Assembly (NCBI GenBank): GCA_017469785.1 | Contig: JAFUFU010000027.1 | Span: 62,001-126,000, forward strand | Source: Treponema sp. | GTDB taxonomy: Bacteria; Spirochaetota; Spirochaetia; Treponematales; Treponemataceae | DNA length: 64,000 nt | Reading direction: 5' to 3' | Translations under genes and position numbers: made by a program | In this document: positions 50,174 through 58,168 of the stretch, one piece after another | Numbering within the stretch: the first letter of the stretch is position 1 | Layout of the letters: each line of letters opens with the position of its first letter | Notes under the pieces: model-generated | What the model saw: only the letters and a program-made list of their open reading frames with translations | What the model was told of the DNA's origin: nothing | Databases searched by the model: none

Positions 50174-51172
50174 ATGAAATCTTTCACCCTGCATGTATCT
50201 TCATCTGCTTCTCTCAATGACCTTCTTCGGAGTGAGTTGCCCCGTCTTATTGGTGCGGAAATCTCTAATTCCAAAATCCGCCGTCTTATCGTATCTGGTT
50301 GTGTCAGCGTCAACGGACGGCAGGTGCGCCTACCGGCATTCAAGCTGCGCTCCGGAAGCCAGGTTCAGACTCTCATCGACGAAGAAAAGCTCTTCTTTGA
50401 AAAACAGCCGGACGGTATTAAATTTGAGCTTTCTGAAAAAGACATACTCTTTGAGGACGAGAGCATTATTTTGGTGAACAAGCCTGCTCATTTCCCAACG
50501 GAAGCCGGCATGGTGGGGAGCCGTGACAATCTCCACGCGTCTGTGATTCGCTTTCTCTTTGAGCGTCAGAAAATCCAGCATCCCAATGCAAAAAATCCGC
50601 CTTATCTCGGAATAATGCACCGCCTTGACCGGGACACCAGCGGAGTCATTCTCTTTACGAAAGCAAGGTCTGTAAACGCGGTCTGCCATGAGATGTTTGA
50701 AAAACACAGAGCTCGAAAAGTCTACAATGCCCTTGTTGCCGTAAAATCTTCTGAGGCAAGAAAGCTTGTTGCTGGCTCTTCATTCACTGTGGATTTTCCC
50801 CTTGGACGAATCAGCCCGAAAGGTCAGGCCGCGAAGTGGGGCCGGGTCAGCGAAAAAAACGGCGGTCTTCCTGCCAGGACAAGCTTCACTGTGCTCAAGG
50901 AAATTTCTCCCGCCAAGTTGAAGTCCTTCTCCGGAAAATCACCTCTTCCTCATGCGGAAAAACTCCTTTTGCTGGAATGCCGTCCCCTCACGGGCCGAAC
51001 CCATCAAATCCGGGTGCATCTTGCCTCTCAAAATCTTCCTATTCTCGGTGACACTCTTTACGGCGCTCCTGAATATGAGCGGATTATGCTTCATGCCGCT
51101 TCCCTTACTTTTCCCCATCCTGTTACGGGAAAAATGCTCTGTGTGGAGGCTGGGTCTCCCTTCGATATTTAA
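50174..51172 (+). CDS. RluA/RluD-family pseudouridine synthase
   Basis: 332 residues from the ATG at 50174. An S4 RNA-binding domain comes first (about 8-75, RRLIVSGCVSVNGRQVR), then the catalytic domain with HRLDRDTSGVILFTKA, which holds the catalytic Asp, and GRTHQIRVHLASQ near the C-terminus. It isomerises uridines in rRNA or tRNA. The exact target (RluC, RluD or another) cannot be told. A hairpin covers the region just upstream of the start. Confidence 0.92.
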   Translation: MKSFTLHVSSSASLNDLLRSELPRLIGAEISNSKIRRLIVSGCVSVNGRQVRLPAFKLRSGSQVQTLIDEEKLFFEKQPDGIKFELSEKDILFEDESIILVNKPAHFPTEAGMVGSRDNLHASVIRFLFERQKIQHPNAKNPPYLGIMHRLDRDTSGVILFTKARSVNAVCHEMFEKHRARKVYNALVAVKSSEARKLVAGSSFTVDFPLGRISPKGQAAKWGRVSEKNGGLPARTSFTVLKEISPAKLKSFSGKSPLPHAEKLLLLECRPLTGRTHQIRVHLASQNLPILGDTLYGAPEYERIMLHAASLTFPHPVTGKMLCVEAGSPFDI

Positions 51173-51254
51173 AAAAACAAAAAATTATATTAAAAAAGTC
51201 TTTATTTTATTCCGTAATGCGTTATAATTTTTGATTATTTGGAGAAATACGTAA

Positions 51255-53072
51255 ATGTTCAAGTCTTTGAAAGTTAGGTTTATCGCTGGCTTTGCGAGTT
51301 TCATTCTTGTTTCGCTTGCCGCTGTTTCAGTCATTGCGATGTTTAGCATAGTCAGGACGGCGGAGGAATTTGCCGAAATGCAGGGCAAGCCTGTCGTTGA
51401 GAAAGTTTCTTCATACATTGACGGCGATAAATTTGAAAATCTGACAAAAACCCTTGATTCAGACGACGAATGGGCTGAAGAAACCCGTCTGTGGATGCTC
51501 AATGTTGCAGAGTCTGTCGGTTGTGCTTATCTTTTCACCATGGCTCCTGTCTCAGACACCACATTCCGCTACATTATCGACGGAAGCTGTGACCCAAGCG
51601 ATACCGAAAACTATTCTCCAATGGGTACGGATGAAGATATTTCATCTTGGGAAGACGCTCCCCTTATCACCATGAAAACCGGTGAGCTGCTTTCTTCCGG
51701 AATGGTATATCAGGAAGGATGGGGATGGACGGTCTCTACATACAAGGCAATCAGAACTTCATCTGGAAAGATTGTCGGCTTTATCGGCTGTGACTTTGAC
51801 ATTACTTTTATCATCAATACCATCAAGAGCCGGGTGATTATGCTTTCTTCCATCGGAATCTTTCTGATTCTTGTAGGGGCATTTGTTCTCTATCTTTTCT
51901 CGACTGCGATTTTCGGCTCGATGCGCAGTATTTCCGATGCAATGGCAAAAATTTCCGATGGTACTGCAGACTTGACCCACCGTATTCCTGAGCGCGGCGA
52001 TAACGAGCTGACGCTTCTTGCAAAAAACTGTAATAAGGTAATTCAGAGCATGACGAATATCGTGGGAACCTTGCAGCAGGAAACTTCCGTGCTTACAGAC
52101 AGCGGTTCTCGTCTTGCGCAGCGAATGCAATGCTCTCTTGAACAGATTACGGGTGCCGCGGACGGTGTAAGCCAGATAAATTCGCAGATTTCTTCTCAGG
52201 CTCAAAAAATCGAAGTGATTTCTGGAGGAATCAATTCCGTTGAAACAGAAATCGCAAATCTGGACATGAGAATCAGTGAGCAGGCTGCCGCGATTTCAAA
52301 ATCATCAAATGCAATCGAGAATATTTCTCAGAACATCCGGACTGTCAGCAAAAACGTGGACACCATTACCGAAGAATATGAAGTGCTCACTCAGGAAGCC
52401 CGTAACGGAAGTAAAATCCAGATTGAGGTTTCATCTCAGATTGACGAGATTTCAAAACAGTCTGAAAACCTTAACGAAGCCAACCAGGCAATTGCGGCTA
52501 TTGCTGAGCAGACCAACCTTCTCGCCATGAATGCTGCTATCGAGGCGGCTCATGCCGGCGACGTAGGAAAGGGATTCTCCGTTGTTGCTGATGAAATCCG
52601 TGCTCTGGCGGAGACATCTGCTACCCAGTCAATGGAAATCAAAAAGCTGCTTGACGGTATTTCCGATGCGATTCAGGGGATTGTTCTTTCTTCAAAGCAG
52701 TCGTCAGAGTCTTTTGAGCGTGTCGGTTCAAAAATCGCCCGTATGGATTCCATGATGCGTGAGGTCAAAGCGGGCATGAGCGATGAGACATCTGGATTCA
52801 ATGATATTCTTCTGACCATGGAGAGCCTTGATAATTCCCGCAAGCGGATTACCGACGCCTCAGTCAACATGAAGAATGCCAGCGCCTCCGTATTCGCCGA
52901 AATCTCTGAGTTGCGGTCGATTTCTGAAAAAACAATGCAGAATTCAATGCAAATTACCGGCGCGATAAGCGAAATGCAGTCAGCCGCAAGAGAAGTCGCC
53001 GAAGCCGGTGCGAAGTCTCAGGATGCTACCCAGAATGTAGTTCAGATGATAAACGGATTCAAAGTCAACTGA
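51255..53072 (+). CDS. Methyl-accepting chemotaxis protein 2
   Basis: 605 residues. Membrane helix 1 (about 10-32), a periplasmic domain of about 155 residues with a single-Cache-like pattern ([20 protein letters not shown]), membrane helix 2 (about 193-218), HAMP, and a cytoplasmic coiled coil whose tip [20 protein letters not shown] starts near residue 416. A good TATAAT lies at 51223-51228 but the -35 is unclear. It feeds the CheA/CheS array. Its sensing domain is unrelated to that of MCP1, so the ligand will differ. A tandem-hairpin array follows its stop codon. Confidence 0.95.
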   Translation: MFKSLKVRFIAGFASFILVSLAAVSVIAMFSIVRTAEEFAEMQGKPVVEKVSSYIDGDKFENLTKTLDSDDEWAEETRLWMLNVAESVGCAYLFTMAPVSDTTFRYIIDGSCDPSDTENYSPMGTDEDISSWEDAPLITMKTGELLSSGMVYQEGWGWTVSTYKAIRTSSGKIVGFIGCDFDITFIINTIKSRVIMLSSIGIFLILVGAFVLYLFSTAIFGSMRSISDAMAKISDGTADLTHRIPERGDNELTLLAKNCNKVIQSMTNIVGTLQQETSVLTDSGSRLAQRMQCSLEQITGAADGVSQINSQISSQAQKIEVISGGINSVETEIANLDMRISEQAAAISKSSNAIENISQNIRTVSKNVDTITEEYEVLTQEARNGSKIQIEVSSQIDEISKQSENLNEANQAIAAIAEQTNLLAMNAAIEAAHAGDVGKGFSVVADEIRALAETSATQSMEIKKLLDGISDAIQGIVLSSKQSSESFERVGSKIARMDSMMREVKAGMSDETSGFNDILLTMESLDNSRKRITDASVNMKNASASVFAEISELRSISEKTMQNSMQITGAISEMQSAAREVAEAGAKSQDATQNVVQMINGFKVN

Positions 53073-53126
53073 CATAAGGGGATGACCAATAAGTTCAAGA
53101 AGTGTCATTTAATTACAATACAAGAG

Positions 53127-53257
53127 ATTGCCGTGTCTAAGCAAGGGCTACAATCAATGCCCTTGAAGCAAGGGCGACAAGCAATGCCCTTGAAGCAAGG
53201 GCGACAAGCAATGCCCTTGAAGCAAGGGCGACAAGCAATGCCCTTGAGCACGGCAAT
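53127..53257. repeat. Tandem 27-base hairpin repeats enclosed by a 9-bp inverted repeat
   Basis: Three exact 27-base units (53157-53183, 53184-53210, 53211-53237) plus a degenerate unit before and a partial one after. Each contains GCCCTTG-AAG-CAAGGGC, a perfect 7-bp hairpin. The alternative pairing across unit borders (CAAGGGC with the next GCCCTTG) is equally possible. The outer ATTGCCGTG (53127-53135) and CACGGCAAT (53249-53257) are perfect complements, so the whole 131 bases can close as one structure. It lies between the chemoreceptor gene and the rpsP promoter. Confidence 0.85.
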
Positions 53258-53311
53258 GACTCATACTTATCGGACAGCCTCTTTTTTTTCTTCTATTTGC
53301 TGATAAAACAA

Positions 53312-53340
53312 TTGATTATTCTTTCTAAAAAAGATATATT
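53312..53340 (+). promoter_or_regulatory. Promoter of the rpsP operon
   Basis: TTGATT (53312-53317), 17-base spacer, TATATT (53335-53340); start predicted near 53347, followed by GGAGG before the GTG at 53373. Confidence 0.65.
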
Positions 53341-53372
53341 ATTATTTCACTATTCTATTATGGAGGAATATT

Positions 53373-53624
53373 GTGGTCAAAATCAGACTCAAGAAATTCG
53401 GTGCAGCAAAACGTCCGTGCTACCGAATCGTTGTTCAGGACTCTCGCAAGCCGCGAGATGGCACGACTATCGAAGAAATCGGTACTTACCAGCCTGTAAC
53501 ACAGGAAGGCGAAAACCAGTTTTCTGTAAATGAAGAGCGTGCAAAGTATTGGATTAGCGTTGGTGCACAGCCGACAGAAACAGTAAAAAAGCTTTTCAGC
53601 AAAAAAAATCTTAACAACAAATAA
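53373..53624 (+). CDS. rpsP: 30S ribosomal protein S16
   Basis: 83 residues from a GTG codon with GGAGG 6 bases upstream. The N-terminal [20 protein letters not shown] and the [19 protein letters not shown] segment are diagnostic. It binds 16S rRNA in the small subunit. First gene of the translation operon rpsP-khpA-rimM-trmD-rplS, an order shared by many bacteria. Confidence 0.97.
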   Translation: MVKIRLKKFGAAKRPCYRIVVQDSRKPRDGTTIEEIGTYQPVTQEGENQFSVNEERAKYWISVGAQPTETVKKLFSKKNLNNK

Positions 53625-53644
53625 GTTTACGGGAGTAACGGGGA

Positions 53645-53878
53645 ATGGAAAAAGACCTGATTGAATATATTGCAAAATCATTGGTCGATGATCCCAGTGC
53701 AGTCTCGGTAAATGAAACCGAAGGTGAACGAGGTCCTGTTCTTGAACTTCGCGTAGCCCAGGGCGATATTGGTAAGGTAATCGGCAAATATGGCCGAATT
53801 GCTAAAGCATTGCGCACAGTATTGAGTGCATCAGCCAGTAGAGATGGCAAGCGATACAGCCTTGACATACTGGACTAA
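53645..53878 (+). CDS. khpA: KH-domain RNA-binding protein KhpA
   Basis: 77 residues, a single KH domain with the GxxG loop in GKVIGKYGRIAKALRTVLS. KhpA proteins bind RNA and affect translation, cell size and division in Gram-positives; in spirochaetes the role is unknown. It occupies the same place (between rpsP and rimM) as in Bacillus (ylqC) and Thermotoga-type operons. GGAG precedes the ATG by 10 bases. Confidence 0.93.
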   Translation: MEKDLIEYIAKSLVDDPSAVSVNETEGERGPVLELRVAQGDIGKVIGKYGRIAKALRTVLSASASRDGKRYSLDILD

Positions 53879-53885
53879 TTGAACT

Positions 53886-54488
53886 GTGGAACAATCTAAT
53901 AAAAACGACGTTTTTATCGTTGGCTTCGTTCGTGGCTCTCATGGAATTTCGGGCGAATTTAAAGTAGAAAGTGCTTCTGGTGAATATGAGCATTTTGCCC
54001 TTATGAAGGAAGTCACTTTAAGGAACGGCAGGACCGGAGAAGAGAAATCATTTTCGGTTGAATACGCGGAAGTCGGCGGCCGTGACTTGTACATGAAACT
54101 CGCGGGAGTTGATAATCCGGAACTTGCTCAAAAGTTCAATAAGTGGGAAATCATCGTATCGCGCGAGAACGCTTGTCCTCTCGATGAGAACGAGTGGTAT
54201 GTTGAAGACTTAAAAAATTGTGCTCTTGTTTACAAGGGCAAAGACGGATTGGCAGATGATTCTGCGCCCATACAGGTGGGTACAATCACAGACGTAATGG
54301 AAGGCGGTTCTGGAAACCTCTTGGAGGTTTGTCTGGCCGAGAATTGTGATTGTCTTAGTGATAGCGTCAAATACGATTCCAATGGCAAAATCCGCACGGT
54401 CTATGTGCCGCTAAAGGATCAGTTCATCGGAAAAGTTGATGTCAAAAATAAGATAATCCAGTTGATGCACCTCTGGATTCTGGAGTAA
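53886..54488 (+). CDS. rimM: Ribosome maturation factor RimM
   Basis: 200 residues from a GTG at 53886, 8 bases after khpA; the GTG is chosen because the RimM N-terminal strand FIVGFVRGSHGISGEFKVES starts right after it. An N-terminal barrel (about 8-95) is followed by a PRC barrel (NEWYVEDLKN to VPLKDQFIGKVD). RimM helps 16S rRNA processing and the assembly of the 30S head. Part of the translation operon. Confidence 0.93.
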   Translation: MEQSNKNDVFIVGFVRGSHGISGEFKVESASGEYEHFALMKEVTLRNGRTGEEKSFSVEYAEVGGRDLYMKLAGVDNPELAQKFNKWEIIVSRENACPLDENEWYVEDLKNCALVYKGKDGLADDSAPIQVGTITDVMEGGSGNLLEVCLAENCDCLSDSVKYDSNGKIRTVYVPLKDQFIGKVDVKNKIIQLMHLWILE

Positions 54489-54492
54489 CTCC

Positions 54493-55278
54493 ATGAAATT
54501 TACTGTGCTGACCTTATTTCCTGAGATTCCGCGCGCTTTTTTTGAAGCCTCAATCATGGCGAAAGCGGTTGAAAAGGGAATTATTGCCTACGATTTAGTG
54601 AATATCAGGGATTTTGCCTTTGATAGACACAAGACATGTGATGACAAGCCGTACGGAGGCGGCGCCGGTCAGCTTTTGATGGCGGAGCCTCTCGGGCGAG
54701 CGCTTGACAGCGTAAAGGCCTACAAGAAGCATGTGATTTATGTCACTCCTTCCGGGAGGCCATTCACGCAAAAAAAAGCGCAGGAACTTAGTCAGAAAGA
54801 CGAAATTGTTTTGGTGTGCGGGCGTTACGAGGGAATCGACCAGCGAATCATTGATTTGTATGTCGATGACGAAATCTCTATCGGAGATTATGTAATGTCC
54901 AGCGGGGAACTTGCGGCAACGGTCATTGTTGATTCAGTGTACCGGCTCGTCGAGAATGTTATCACCCCGGAAAGCCTTGACGAGGAAAGCTATTCTGACG
55001 GACTTTTGGAATATCCCCAATACACTCACCCGGCTGTGTATAAGGATTTGGCTGTTCCCGAGGTTTTAACCGGCGGCAACCATGAAGAAATCCGAAAGTG
55101 GCGGCTGAAAAAGCGTCTTCAAAAAACACTTGCGAATCGGCCTGATTTAATCGCCAGCGCGAGGATGCAGGGACTGCTCACTACAGAAGCCGAAAAGATG
55201 ATTGAGGAATTGCTGGAAATGCACTTGCAGAAGCATGAAGGCAAAAAACGCCGTGGCAGAAAGCCATCGGTCAATTAG
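54493..55278 (+). CDS. trmD: tRNA (guanine-N1)-methyltransferase TrmD
   Basis: 261 residues. TrmD methylates G37 next to the anticodon with SAM. The knotted SPOUT fold is shown by KPYGGGAGQLLMAEP, VCGRYEGIDQRIID and the DYVMSSGELAATVIVDSVYR segment, and LLEYPQYTHP gives the tRNA-binding Pro-x-Tyr motif. A short basic tail (KHEGKKRRGRKPSVN) exceeds the usual length of about 240. Located between rimM and rplS as in most bacteria. Confidence 0.96.
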   Translation: MKFTVLTLFPEIPRAFFEASIMAKAVEKGIIAYDLVNIRDFAFDRHKTCDDKPYGGGAGQLLMAEPLGRALDSVKAYKKHVIYVTPSGRPFTQKKAQELSQKDEIVLVCGRYEGIDQRIIDLYVDDEISIGDYVMSSGELAATVIVDSVYRLVENVITPESLDEESYSDGLLEYPQYTHPAVYKDLAVPEVLTGGNHEEIRKWRLKKRLQKTLANRPDLIASARMQGLLTTEAEKMIEELLEMHLQKHEGKKRRGRKPSVN

Positions 55279-55290
55279 GAGAAAATAACA

Positions 55291-55764
55291 ATGGATCTTA
55301 TCAGAACTATTGAAGCACAGCAGGAAGATGAAACTTCCCTCAATTTCAAAGTCGGTGATACTGTAAAAGTCCACTTTGAAATCATTGAAGGCAAAACAAA
55401 ACGAATCCAGATTTTTGAAGGTCTCGTTATTGCTATCAAAAATTCAGGAGTCCGCAAGACATTCACTGTCCGAAAGATTTCTTACGGCGTTGGCGTTGAG
55501 CGAATCTTCCCGGTTTACAGTCCTCGCGTTGTAAACGTTGAAATCGTTCGCCCAGGTAAAGTTCGCCGCTCAAAGCTCTACTACGTCCGTGACAAGATTG
55601 GTAAGGCTGCAAAAGTCAAAGAGCTTATCGGTCAGCCGGCTGTCGAATACCTCAAATGGTCTCGCGACCTTTCAAAAGCTGCTGCAGAAAAAGAAGCTGC
55701 TCTCAAAGCAGAGGTTAAGGCTGAGGAAGCTGCAGAACACGCAAACGCACCAGCTAAAAAATAA
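55291..55764 (+). CDS. rplS: 50S ribosomal protein L19 with extra helical tail
   Basis: 157 residues. The first 115 match L19 ([60 protein letters not shown]). The last 30 residues are an Ala/Lys/Glu helix ([20 protein letters not shown]) that most L19 proteins lack. L19 lies at the interface between the subunits. An AGGAG site precedes the ATG. It ends the ribosomal part of the operon; a repeat-rich gap follows. Confidence 0.95.
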   Translation: MDLIRTIEAQQEDETSLNFKVGDTVKVHFEIIEGKTKRIQIFEGLVIAIKNSGVRKTFTVRKISYGVGVERIFPVYSPRVVNVEIVRPGKVRRSKLYYVRDKIGKAAKVKELIGQPAVEYLKWSRDLSKAAAEKEAALKAEVKAEEAAEHANAPAKK

Positions 55765-55785
55765 GCTGAGAACTGCGTGAAGTTT

Positions 55786-55915
55786 AAACCACAGATTACA
55801 CAGGTGTAAACAGATTAAAGTTTTATCTTACGAGATTCTTTCGTTTTTAAGTGAAGTTCTTTCGTGTATGAGAATATCTAATCTGTGATAATCTGTGGCA
55901 TCTGTGGATTTTTTT
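55786..55915. repeat. Pair of inverted ATCTGTG repeats (family C)
   Basis: AACCACAGATTACACAGG (about 55788-55806) and, inverted, TAATCTGTGATAATCTGTGG plus CATCTGTGG (about 55875-55905). The arms can pair over the ACCACAGAT/ATCTGTGG words. The right arm would be translated into an N-terminal Cys-rich peptide if a start at 55885 were used, which supports the start at 55927 for the next gene. Confidence 0.65.
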
Positions 55916-55926
55916 TGCCTATTTCG

Positions 55927-57009
55927 ATGACTCCCGTTCATGTTATACATGGTCAAGTTTCTCATAATGCCCGCCTGTCTGTGTTACGCTCAGGTTCTGT
56001 CGTTACGGCTCGGGTACTTTCCCATGATGGAGACGGTTCATATTCACTTTCAATTGCGGGGCAGAAAATCAGCGTGAAGTCGGAGACTAATCTGAGGGCC
56101 GGTTCGGTTTTTTCTGCAAAGGTGAGCCTGAAAGACGGTCTGGTGCAGCTTTCACTTGTCAGGGAGCAGGGAGAGGCGAATGAGCTTGTGCAGCGTTTTC
56201 CTTTCGATGGCAAGAGCCTTTCTCCAAGGCTTTCTGAATTCCTTTCAGCACTTGGCTTGGAGCCGAATGTGGAGAGCCTCAAAATCTTTCAGTTCATGCA
56301 ACAACTCGGTATGAAAATCGACCTTCCCCTGGCGAAAAAAGCCCTTGCTGTCTCAAAAAAAAGTGGTGAAAACGGCTCCGAGAAAGCCCAGCTTGCGCTT
56401 TTGCTCGAGGAAAAGGGAATTACCGCAGATGATGAGCGTATTTCCGCGCTTCTTGGAAAAAATCAGGGAAACTCAGAAAAGAGAGAGAGGCGTCGTAAAT
56501 CAAAAGAGGATGCGAAAGATTTTTCTGGCAGAGAAAAGACTGAAAGAGCAGTTTTTAATTGTGAAAGCGTGAAGAGATTCTTTGATTCTGCAGATTCGGC
56601 CGCTATTTCTCGCAAAGCCGGGCTTCTTACGGCATTTAACACGCTTCTGTCATCCGCAAAAAAAGATATTCCCCTTAATCATTGGATTGTGCTTCCCTTT
56701 GAATGGGATTTCCGGGATTCTTTTGGTTCTATAAAGATGCTCTTTGACTCCGATTTTAGAAAATTGCAGAAGCTTGTTGTCGATATACTGAGCGCTGAAA
56801 AACACCGGATTTTTGCCTTGGATTTCAAGGACAGCCAGCTTGACTCCGTTAAATTCGCTTCCAACGAGGAAAATTCACTTTCCGGAGCAGAATCCATGCT
56901 TCCTGCACTTTTTGGCCGGTCGGTTCGTTTTGAGCGGGTGGATTTTGACTTGTTAAGCGGTTTCCCATGTGATGACGCTTGCCTTTCTTTCGTACAAGGA
57001 GACGTTTAA
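55927..57009 (+). CDS. YlqG/FliK-like protein of the rplS-flhB-like locus
   Basis: 360 residues from the ATG at 55927; upstream codons come from a repeat. The N-terminal 110 residues have the pattern of small beta strands found in the conserved end of FliK-like proteins (VVTARVLSHDGDGSYSLSIA, VFSAKVSLKDGLVQLSLV). The middle is charged and helical (KRERRRKSKEDAKD). The C-terminal part again has strands (HWIVLPFEWDFRDSFGSIKM, shown in part). Bacillus ylqG, upstream of the FlhB-like ylqH and near rplS, has the same context. I infer a role linked to flagellar hook-length control or type III substrate switching. The stop is followed at once by the FlhB-like ATG. Confidence 0.65.
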   Translation: MTPVHVIHGQVSHNARLSVLRSGSVVTARVLSHDGDGSYSLSIAGQKISVKSETNLRAGSVFSAKVSLKDGLVQLSLVREQGEANELVQRFPFDGKSLSPRLSEFLSALGLEPNVESLKIFQFMQQLGMKIDLPLAKKALAVSKKSGENGSEKAQLALLLEEKGITADDERISALLGKNQGNSEKRERRRKSKEDAKDFSGREKTERAVFNCESVKRFFDSADSAAISRKAGLLTAFNTLLSSAKKDIPLNHWIVLPFEWDFRDSFGSIKMLFDSDFRKLQKLVVDILSAEKHRIFALDFKDSQLDSVKFASNEENSLSGAESMLPALFGRSVRFERVDFDLLSGFPCDDACLSFVQGDV

Positions 57010-57282
57010 ATGTCAAAGGATAAGGACGAGATTTTTTCTGCTGTCGCGCTCAGATATCCCGACTGGGCTGATGCGCCGTATATTTCAGCAAAGGCCAAGG
57101 GCTCTGTTGCCCGCCGTCTTGTTGAAATTGCCGATAAGAACGATGTTCCGATTGTTCAGAATGCTGAAATGGCCAATGTCCTTTCTCTGCAGCGTCTTGG
57201 CTCTTTTATCCCTGAGTCAACATACTCTGCAATCGCCGCCATCTTTGCTTTTGTCATAAAGCTAGACGAAGCGAATTCTTAG
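57010..57282 (+). CDS. Stand-alone FlhB C-terminal-domain protein (YlqH-like)
   Basis: 90 residues that match only the part of FlhB downstream of its NPT-H autocleavage site: AVALRYPDWADAPYISAKAK then GSVARRLVEIADKNDVPIVQ, a NAEMANVL segment and ESTYSAIAAIFAFVIKL. The Asn-Pro-Thr-His itself is absent, so it resembles the cleaved FlhB-CC fragment. Such small proteins exist in Bacillus and treponemes and can partly stand in for the FlhB C-terminus. It begins right after the YlqG/FliK-like stop, so both are made together. Confidence 0.88.
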   Translation: MSKDKDEIFSAVALRYPDWADAPYISAKAKGSVARRLVEIADKNDVPIVQNAEMANVLSLQRLGSFIPESTYSAIAAIFAFVIKLDEANS

Positions 57283-57310
57283 ATATATAATAGAAGTATT
57301 GGAGCGCGGA

Positions 57311-57601
57311 ATGGCTGACAAGAAATTTACTAAAATTGACTGCAATGAACTCAAGTTAGGGATGCGCTTTTCTGCGCCAGTGTTCTTTGATGACGGTGAG
57401 AACATGTTCCTTGGCGAAGAAAAGGCTGTAAAAAGCTATCATATAAATGCGATTCAACGCTGGAGTATCCGTTATCTGCTTACATACGGTCATCTTGTAA
57501 GCGACAGCAAGAATGTTGATTCGGATTCTCTGTATATGCTTGATGACCTTGAAGAAGTTGAGGATATCGACGAAGAGCCTTTGGAGCAGGCTGGTGTCTG
57601 A
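57311..57601 (+). CDS. Small acidic protein, resembling the N-terminal domain of HD-GYP proteins
   Basis: 96 residues from the ATG at 57311 (GGAG site). The sequence (DCNELKLGMRFSAPVFFDDG, then KAVKSYHINAIQRWSIRYLL) follows the pattern of the DUF3391-type domain found before HD-GYP phosphodiesterases, but no HD-GYP part follows. The C-terminus is very acidic (DDLEEVEDIDEEPLEQ). It lies between the FlhB-like gene and yraN, overlapping yraN by 8 bases. Function unknown; the link to cyclic-di-GMP is only a resemblance. Confidence 0.7.
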   Translation: MADKKFTKIDCNELKLGMRFSAPVFFDDGENMFLGEEKAVKSYHINAIQRWSIRYLLTYGHLVSDSKNVDSDSLYMLDDLEEVEDIDEEPLEQAGV

Positions 57602-57986
57602 GTCGCTTTTTTTGAATGAGCATAAATCTTCCAGAGAACGGGGGAACGAAGGCGAGGAAAAGGCCTGCGCTTATCTCCTTTCTCATTCTTACCGCTTAGT
57701 TGAACGGAATTTCAGGACACGAAGCGGTGAAATTGATATAATTGCGCAAAAAGATGATGTTCTTGTTTTTGTGGAAGTGAAAGCATTGCCCAGCGGAAAT
57801 GCCGAAATCCTTGCACACGAGCTTGATTTAAGAAAACAGAAGAAAATTATCAAAACGGCTAATTTTTTTCTTGCAAAACATCGAGAATATAGTAACAGTA
57901 TAATCAGATTTGATGTTTTAGTAATCGACATGCCTAATCTGCCCCCTGTTTATCATATTCAAAATGCTTTTTCGGAGTTTGTATGA
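57594..57986 (+). CDS. yraN: YraN family (UPF0102) endonuclease-like protein
   Basis: 130 residues from a GTG at 57594, chosen because GGAGCAGG lies 4-11 bases upstream within the end of the previous gene; earlier codons overlap that gene too far. The family signature is present: GNEGEEKACAYLLSHSYRLV, then NFRTRSGEIDIIAQ and VFVEVKALP, an Asp/Glu-x-Lys nuclease-like site. The biochemical role is unproven, although a Holliday-junction-resolvase-like fold is predicted for the family. Coupled to the following small gene through an ATGA overlap. Confidence 0.9.
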   Translation: MSESLFLNEHKSSRERGNEGEEKACAYLLSHSYRLVERNFRTRSGEIDIIAQKDDVLVFVEVKALPSGNAEILAHELDLRKQKKIIKTANFFLAKHREYSNSIIRFDVLVIDMPNLPPVYHIQNAFSEFV

Positions 57987-58168
57987 CTTCTTCTAAATCA
58001 GTCGTCTTTGACAGGACATTCTCACCTCGCGTTATGGAATTGCGAAAAAAAATTCACGATGCAGAATACGTGGATTTTGCAGTCCAGAGAATCGCACAGG
58101 TTTTGAGCCGTAAAATAGTTGAAGACAGCGAACAGCAGTCTATGAGGAGAAGGCATGAGTCGAAATGA
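57983..58168 (+). CDS. Small helical protein of unknown function
   Basis: 61 residues, starting in an ATGA overlap with yraN and ending 14 bases into the next gene. The sequence is a charged amphipathic helix (PRVMELRKKIHDAEYVDFAV then QRIAQVLSRKIVE), resembling short anti-sigma or anti-activator-type peptides such as FlgM-like C-termini, though I cannot confirm this. Dense packing and coupling make it a real gene. Confidence 0.65.
   Translation: MTSSKSVVFDRTFSPRVMELRKKIHDAEYVDFAVQRIAQVLSRKIVEDSEQQSMRRRHESK

Noticed and set aside
53127..53257. Possible CRISPR array
   Set aside because: The repeat units touch each other with no unique spacers, and no cas genes are present.
53082..53303. 73-codon frame spanning the tandem repeats, encoding repeated MPLKQGRQA
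   Set aside because: The GGGG in front of the ATG is too close to act as a ribosome site, both ends are unlike a protein, and the sequence is better explained as hairpin repeats whose unit happens to be a multiple of 3.
55885..55926. Longer start of the YlqG/FliK-like gene
   Set aside because: The extra 14 codons are encoded by the ATCTGTG repeat, which is intergenic elsewhere.
57513..57593. Longer yraN start at 57513
   Set aside because: It would overlap the preceding gene by 89 bases. The GTG at 57594 has a good ribosome site and gives the family's normal N-terminus.
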